A DNA stretch of 40,870 nt, taken from Rhodospirillaceae bacterium. GTDB taxonomy: Bacteria > Pseudomonadota > Alphaproteobacteria > Rhodospirillales > Rhodospirillaceae. Below the pieces are notes generated by a model. It did not search any database, was not told the origin of the DNA, and saw nothing but the letters and a program-made list of their open reading frames with translations. Of the stretch, positions 36,036 to 40,870 are shown one piece after another (position 1 is the stretch's first letter; every line of letters begins with the position of its first letter). Position numbers and translations under genes: made by a program. The DNA lies in contig JAIEMI010000035.1 in NCBI GenBank assembly GCA_019752235.1, forward strand, positions 1 through 40,870, in the 5' to 3' direction.

Positions 36036-36962
36036 CTAATAGCCGTCGTCGGCGGCCCAATCGCTGGACCAGCGCGGATCGGCGGGGCTATCGGCGCGCC
36101 GGAAGCGGAGATCGGTGGAGATGCGCATGTAATCCGTGTCGCCGGGATCGGTGGAGGCGTGCACGATGGCGGGCGAGTGGATCACCACATCGCCCGCGGC
36201 GTAATCCGCCGACAGCCAGCGGTGGCCGGTGGTATCGGCGATCCATTTGAGATCGTGAGTGAGGGGCCGCGTGTCGTGATTGCGGTCCGTGGGCGCTTCG
36301 CCCTTGGCCTGGCGTGTACGGATGTTGCTCTCAAGGTCGCCGTCATGATGGGAGTTCTCGAGGTAGAGCAACCCGCCGGATATCAGCGGACTATCGCCGA
36401 GCGGCACCCAGATGGTGACGATATCGGCTGCGACGCCTTCGATATAGGTGCGGTCGGTGTGGGCGCGGGAGGCGAACTTGCGGCCCGGAATAAAGTGGCG
36501 CAGCGGCGTGCGGCGGATCCGCGTCGCGGGTCCGTCGAGGAATATCTCGGCGAGGGCCTTGAATATCGGCTGATCGGCGAAGGCGCGGAAAGCCTCACCG
36601 CGCACAAAGCCGTGGGCGGGATGGCCGGGATGGCCGTGGCCGGGGCCTTGCGGCATCTGGCCCGAGAAGGCCCCGCGCCGTGTGTCATTGTCCTTGCAGA
36701 AGCCGGCAGCGAATTGCGCGAGATAGGCCTCGCGCAGTTTCAGCACCATCTCGGCGGGCACGGCGCTTTTGAGGAAAACGTAACCGTCAGCCTCGTATCG
36801 CGCGCGCAGCGCAGCGGAGTCCAACGCCCGATCGCTCGCCGTCAACGCGCCGAAATAGTCCGACGTGTAAGGGATTGGTGCGCCGTTGGAGGTAAGAATG
36901 GCCGTCAAGGAATTGCCCCTGTTACTTTTTTGGCATCCTATCGGTGGGGCCGCCGAAAGCAA
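36036..36962 (-). CDS. Phytanoyl-CoA dioxygenase (PhyH)-family Fe(II)/2OG oxygenase
   Basis: HTD motif ('SRAHTDRTYIEG') and distal 'GDVVIHSPAIVHASTDPGDTDYMRISTDLRFR'; start uncertain (a TTG at 36908 is plausible). Confidence 0.8.
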   Translation of the reverse strand: MLSAAPPIGCQKSNRGNSLTAILTSNGAPIPYTSDYFGALTASDRALDSAALRARYEADGYVFLKSAVPAEMVLKLREAYLAQFAAGFCKDNDTRRGAFSGQMPQGPGHGHPGHPAHGFVRGEAFRAFADQPIFKALAEIFLDGPATRIRRTPLRHFIPGRKFASRAHTDRTYIEGVAADIVTIWVPLGDSPLISGGLLYLENSHHDGDLESNIRTRQAKGEAPTDRNHDTRPLTHDLKWIADTTGHRWLSADYAAGDVVIHSPAIVHASTDPGDTDYMRISTDLRFRRADSPADPRWSSDWAADDGY

Positions 36963-36981
36963 GCGGGCGAAAGCAAAACCC

Positions 36982-37782
36982 CTATAAATCGCTGAATCCC
37001 ATGGTGTTAAGGCCGAGCGCCACGAGCCTGCCGGCGACGGGGCGGCTGGTGAGGGCCTTCAGTTCGCCGACCCGGTTGTAGCCGGGCGCGGCGGCGTCCA
37101 GCGCGGGCGTGCTGCGGATGGCGGGATGGAAGTAGAACTCGCTGACGCCGTCCTGAAGTTTGTCCAGCGCCGACAACACACGGTCCTCGGTGAGGTGCCC
37201 CGTGAGGTGATAACCCACCAGCCGGTCGTTGATGCGCAAGCCCGCCGTGCGGATGCGTTTGCGCATCAGCCATAGCCACGGCGCGAGGCCCGGCTGCGGC
37301 GGCTCGCTGGGTAAGCGGATGGCGGGCACGCCAAACTCCTTCGCCAAATCCAGAATCATACCGAGCACTGTCGGGTGCAGGTGCATGTGGTTGTGGGCGT
37401 TGACGTGATCGAGTTTGAGTCCCGTGGCCCGGAAGGCTTCGAACTGCGCGCGGATTTCCTTGCGCAGGTCGCGCCGCGCGGCGGGGGCGAAAAACCATTT
37501 GATTCCCGCGCTCACGAGATCGGTTGAGAATGCGCCGCTGTTCTCCGCCAAGGCCGGGATTTCGGCGGGCGGCAGCAGCGGGCGGCCGTCTACCAATGTC
37601 AGATGCAAACCAACTTTCAAACGCGGCAGGCGCTTGGCGCGCGCGACGGCGTCTTGCGCGGCCGGTGCTGCGACCATGAGGCTCGCGGCGCTGAGCACGC
37701 CCCGTGTATGGCCCTCCTCCACCGCCTCGTTCACCTCGGAACAGAGACCGAAGTCGTCGGCGGTGAAGATGACCTGCTTCAT
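36982..37782 (-). CDS. hpnK: Hopanoid biosynthesis-associated protein HpnK (YdjC/ChbG-like)
   Basis: 'MKQVIFTADDFGLCSEVNEAVEEGHTRGVLSAASLMV…VGLHLTLVDGRPLLPP…LDHVNAHNHMHLHPTV'. Confidence 0.85.
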   Translation of the reverse strand: MKQVIFTADDFGLCSEVNEAVEEGHTRGVLSAASLMVAAPAAQDAVARAKRLPRLKVGLHLTLVDGRPLLPPAEIPALAENSGAFSTDLVSAGIKWFFAPAARRDLRKEIRAQFEAFRATGLKLDHVNAHNHMHLHPTVLGMILDLAKEFGVPAIRLPSEPPQPGLAPWLWLMRKRIRTAGLRINDRLVGYHLTGHLTEDRVLSALDKLQDGVSEFYFHPAIRSTPALDAAAPGYNRVGELKALTSRPVAGRLVALGLNTMGFSDL

Positions 37783-37785
37783 AGA

Positions 37786-38718
37786 TTAGACGTTCAGCGG
37801 CAGAAGGTCGGGCGCTTGCGCGCGGACCATGCGCTTGATGCCTTCTTTCCAGCCCACCTTGGTCTCGCCGATGAGCGCATGCATCCGTGTGGGATCGATG
37901 GCGATACTGCCGAAGGCGAGGGGTGTTTTCTGATAGTTGGGTTTCAGGCCCGTGAGTTCGGCCATGTACTCGACCCATTGCTCGATGCTGACGCGTTCCG
38001 AGCCGCCGAAGTTGGTGGTGGTGATCTCCTTGCTGGCGACCGCCAGCAGACGCGGCACCTTCTCGACATAGTCGTCGATGTGGAGAGGATTGTAATAGTT
38101 GGGGCCCTCGGGATGGACGTGGATCGGATGGCCGGCGCGCATGGCGTGAAGATGCATGGCGGGCCAGCCGCCATTGTCGCCGTAAGGCACGTTGAGGCGC
38201 GCGATGGTGGTGGGTACGCCAAAATGCGTGGCGGCGAAGCGGCACACGCTTTCGGTGGCGATCTTGGAGATCGAGTACGTTGGCATCATGCTGCGGTGGT
38301 TATCGGCCAGCGGATCGGTTTCCTTGATGAGGTCGTGACCTTTGTACTCGTAGACGCCGGTGGTGGAGAAATGGAGGAAGGCTTTGACGTTCTTGGTGCG
38401 CGCGATCAGGTGGCCGACGCCTTCGGCATTGGCCTTCAAGTCGTGCTCGAAGTTGCCGGTTTTGACCACGGCGCAGTTGATGACGTAGTCGAGATCGGTG
38501 GGAATGGCGGAGACCGTTTCGGGCCGCGCGAGATCGACCGCGACGGCCTTGGCCCCGTAGCCTTCCATTTCCTTGCGGTCGGCGTCCTTGGCGTAGCGCG
38601 CCATGGCGTAGACGTCGGCGATCTTCGCGTAGGCCTGCACCAGCGGGCGGGCCACCTGCCCGGTGACGCCGGTGATAAGAACTTTTTTGCCCTTCAGATC
38701 GACGGGGTTGGTCGCCAT
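37786..38718 (-). CDS. NAD-dependent epimerase/dehydratase
   Basis: 'KKVLITGVTGQVARPLVQAYAK…YSISKIATE' extended-SDR motifs. Confidence 0.85.
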   Translation of the reverse strand: MATNPVDLKGKKVLITGVTGQVARPLVQAYAKIADVYAMARYAKDADRKEMEGYGAKAVAVDLARPETVSAIPTDLDYVINCAVVKTGNFEHDLKANAEGVGHLIARTKNVKAFLHFSTTGVYEYKGHDLIKETDPLADNHRSMMPTYSISKIATESVCRFAATHFGVPTTIARLNVPYGDNGGWPAMHLHAMRAGHPIHVHPEGPNYYNPLHIDDYVEKVPRLLAVASKEITTTNFGGSERVSIEQWVEYMAELTGLKPNYQKTPLAFGSIAIDPTRMHALIGETKVGWKEGIKRMVRAQAPDLLPLNV

Positions 38719-38798
38719 GATTTTCTCCTCCCAGAGTGTGTGCTTGTGGGGCTATTGTCCCTCGTGCACGGGTGGATTTCAAACAGGAAGAACACGGC

Positions 38799-39797
38799 AT
38801 GACGGCGCTGGTCACGGGGGCGACAGGATTTATCGGATCGGCGGTGGCGCGCAGACTGTTGGCGCGGGGTGAAAGAGTGCGTGTGCTGGCGCGCGCCGGC
38901 GGCGACCGGCGCAATCTGGCGGGGCTGGACCTCGAAATCGTCGAAGGCGACTTGAGAGACCCGGCCGCACGGCGAAAGGCTGTGCAGGGCATTAAAAGCC
39001 TCTACCACGTCGCGGCGGACTACCGCCTGTGGGTGCCGGACCCCGCGGCGATGTTCGCCACAAATGTGGAATCTACCACGGACCTCATGCGCCTCGCGGC
39101 GGAGGCGGGGGCTGCGCGCATGGTCTACACCAGCAGCGTGGCGACGCTCGGTATCCCCAAGGACGGCACGCACGCGACCGAGGATACGCCGGTCAACCTC
39201 TCCGACATGGTGGGGCCTTATAAACAGTCCAAGTACCTGGCCGAGGAAGTCGTCCGCAAGCTGGTGCGCGATGAGCTGCTACCCATCGTCATCGTCAATC
39301 CGACGGCGCCGGTGGGGCCGCGCGACGTCAAACCGACGCCCACCGGGCGTACGGTGATCGAAGCGGCGGCGGGCCGCATGCCGGCCTTTGTCGATACGGG
39401 ACTCAATCTCGTGCATGTCGACGATTGCGCCGAGGGGCACTTGCTGGCGCATGACAGGGGCGTGCTGGGCGAACGCTACATCCTGGGCGGCGAAAACTTG
39501 ACCCTCCAGCAGATTCTGCAGCGCATCGCGGCCCTGGTGGGCGGCAAGGCGCCGACCATCAAGCTGCCGCACGGTGCGATCCTGCCCCTGGCGTATGCGG
39601 TGGAATTCTTCGCCCGCACGTTCCGGACGGGCGAACCTTTCATTACCGTGGACGGCATCAAGCTGGCGCGCAAACGCATGTTCTTCACGCACACCAAAGC
39701 GTCGCGCGATTTGGGCTACGCCGCGCGTCCGGTGGACGAAGCGCTGCTGGATGCTATTGCCTGGTTCCGCTTGCATGGCGCGTTGCCCGCGGCATAA
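38799..39797 (+). CDS. hpnA: Hopanoid-associated sugar epimerase HpnA
   Basis: 'MTALVTGATGFIGSAVARRLLARGERVRVLAR…GIKSLYHVAADYRLWVPDPAAMFATNVEST…YKQSKYLAEE'. Confidence 0.85.
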   Translation: MTALVTGATGFIGSAVARRLLARGERVRVLARAGGDRRNLAGLDLEIVEGDLRDPAARRKAVQGIKSLYHVAADYRLWVPDPAAMFATNVESTTDLMRLAAEAGAARMVYTSSVATLGIPKDGTHATEDTPVNLSDMVGPYKQSKYLAEEVVRKLVRDELLPIVIVNPTAPVGPRDVKPTPTGRTVIEAAAGRMPAFVDTGLNLVHVDDCAEGHLLAHDRGVLGERYILGGENLTLQQILQRIAALVGGKAPTIKLPHGAILPLAYAVEFFARTFRTGEPFITVDGIKLARKRMFFTHTKASRDLGYAARPVDEALLDAIAWFRLHGALPAA

Positions 39798-39881
39798 GGG
39801 TTTCCTACGTGGTTCCGGGGATTGGATTGGGCGGCGGCATATGCAAAAAGGGCGCTATTGTTGTAATTGACGCTATTACGT

Positions 39882-40034
39882 GTGAGGACCAACGGGGTGA
39901 TCGCGGAACTCCTCGTCCTCTACAGCGGGCGTCCGGTCGCGGTGATCAGCGAGATCTCGCAGCTATCGCCCGAGCGCGCCTCTTCCGGCAAGATTCAGAG
40001 TTTCCTCGATCTCCTCTGTCTGAAGAAGGATTGA
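39882..40034 (+). CDS. Possible small ORF (50 aa)
   Basis: GTG start, VRTNGVIAELLVLYSGRPVAVISEISQLSPERASSGKIQSFLDLLCLKKD*; followed 140 nt later by a strong terminator. Confidence 0.3.
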   Translation: MRTNGVIAELLVLYSGRPVAVISEISQLSPERASSGKIQSFLDLLCLKKD

Positions 40035-40173
40035 GATCACGGCGAACTTTCCAGCGCTGGTTTATCTCCTCTGCCTCGCGCAAGTTCACCTGCCTTGTGC
40101 TGCTGGGGCCGCATGCGCGCGCCGCTGCCGCAGATTTTTTCGCTAGTTTTCGGGGGCTGGCGGGAAAAGAAAA

Positions 40174-40208
40174 CGGCGGCGCGAGAACATCGCGCCGCCG
40201 TTTTTTTT
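40174..40208. terminator. Strong bidirectional terminator
   Basis: CGGCGGCGCGA-GAACA-TCGCGCCGCCG with T8 on the + side and TTTTCTTTT on the - side. Confidence 0.85.
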
Positions 40209-40240
40209 ATACAGGCCGCCCGGAGGCCGCCGGATAATGC

Positions 40241-40444
40241 TTAGCCGGCTTTCAAGTTCGCCGCCGCAGTCTTGCCGCGTTCGCTGACGAGGTCGAAGTT
40301 GACGCGTTGGCCTTCCACCAGCGTGTCCATGCCCGCGCGTTCCACTGCGGTGATGTGCACGAAAACGTCTTTGCCGCCATCGCTCGGCTGAATGAAGCCG
40401 TAACCTTTAACCTTGTTGAACCACTTCACTGTTCCAGAAGCCAT
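40241..40444 (-). CDS. cspA: Cold-shock protein (CspA family)
   Basis: MASGTVKWFNKVKGYGFIQPSDGGKDVFVHITAVERAGMDTLVEGQRVNFDLVSERGKTAAANLKAG. Confidence 0.95.
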   Translation of the reverse strand: MASGTVKWFNKVKGYGFIQPSDGGKDVFVHITAVERAGMDTLVEGQRVNFDLVSERGKTAAANLKAG

Positions 40445-40870
40445 TTTGGTCTCCGTCGATGCGCCCCAGCGTGCGCGAAATGCCGCGCACACGTCGCGCG
40501 ACGTCCGGCAACCTGTAGTTTGTCTGGTGACTTGTAAGTGCCCCTTCCGAGATTCAAAAACGGAAGCCCGGGTCGAACGCTGGCGGCGAAACTGGCAAGG
40601 TCAGGCCAAAACTCGATTGCGCAATAATTGAGCGCGGGCAGGCTTGGGGAGTCAAGGGTTTTGAAGCTTTCTAGACTCGGCAATGTGCGAGAAAGCCATG
40701 TTTAACAGGCCTTTGTGACATGTCGTGTGTGCTGACGTACGCCCCGTGACGCATGCGGTTCTGCGCGAACGCCATCCCAATATATGGTGAGTTTTTGGTC
40801 CTTTTTCGGCGCCGGCTTCTATTCCTAGGCGTGCGCGGCGGGTATCAGGACCAGCGCGGGCACGGCGGAC

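Noticed and set aside
33420-38802. Long antisense ORFs over the hopanoid locus (33967-35436, 35916-36995, 37007-38245, 37603-38802)
   Set aside because: Each is antisense or out of frame to a gene with clear family motifs.
1-40870. tRNA, rRNA, transposase or prophage genes
   Set aside because: None recognised by eye on either strand; absence not proven without a search.

Overview
This 40.9-kb GC-rich window looks alphaproteobacterial (inferred from gene content, not searched). Most of it is ordinary metabolic and housekeeping genes: Tat-type VOC proteins, a CMD-family protein, an FKBP, TerB, a sulfotransferase, a SulP-STAS-cNMP fusion, murI, an SDR, an MFS transporter, a DEAD-box helicase, an EF-G-like GTPase, a TAXI-type binding protein, a porin, a cold-shock protein, and a hopanoid locus (hpnA, epimerase, hpnK, phyH-like, hpnN). 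The standout is a pair of tandem minus-strand genes (20853-27182 and 27446-29611) made almost wholly of one octapeptide, L-[ST]-x-x-Q-[LIVF]-x-[GAS]. I parsed both by hand. The 2109-aa protein is 2 + 263x8 + 3 residues with no break in register. The 721-aa paralog is 83 octads in four blocks (14, 15, 14, 40) joined by Pro/Gly-rich hinges. The large protein also has an exact 24-octad (192-aa, 576-bp) super-period, marked by a Lys-ending octad at numbers 21, 45, 69, ... 237 and a Phe octad two positions before each. Both genes share a 15-nt palindrome (TCTCCAGAACGGAGA on the coding strand) in the 5' region. Its 3' arm is a well-placed Shine-Dalgarno for a short leader ORF that overlaps the start of the giant gene, in the same relative frame in both cases. 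Function, export and structure are unknown from sequence alone.
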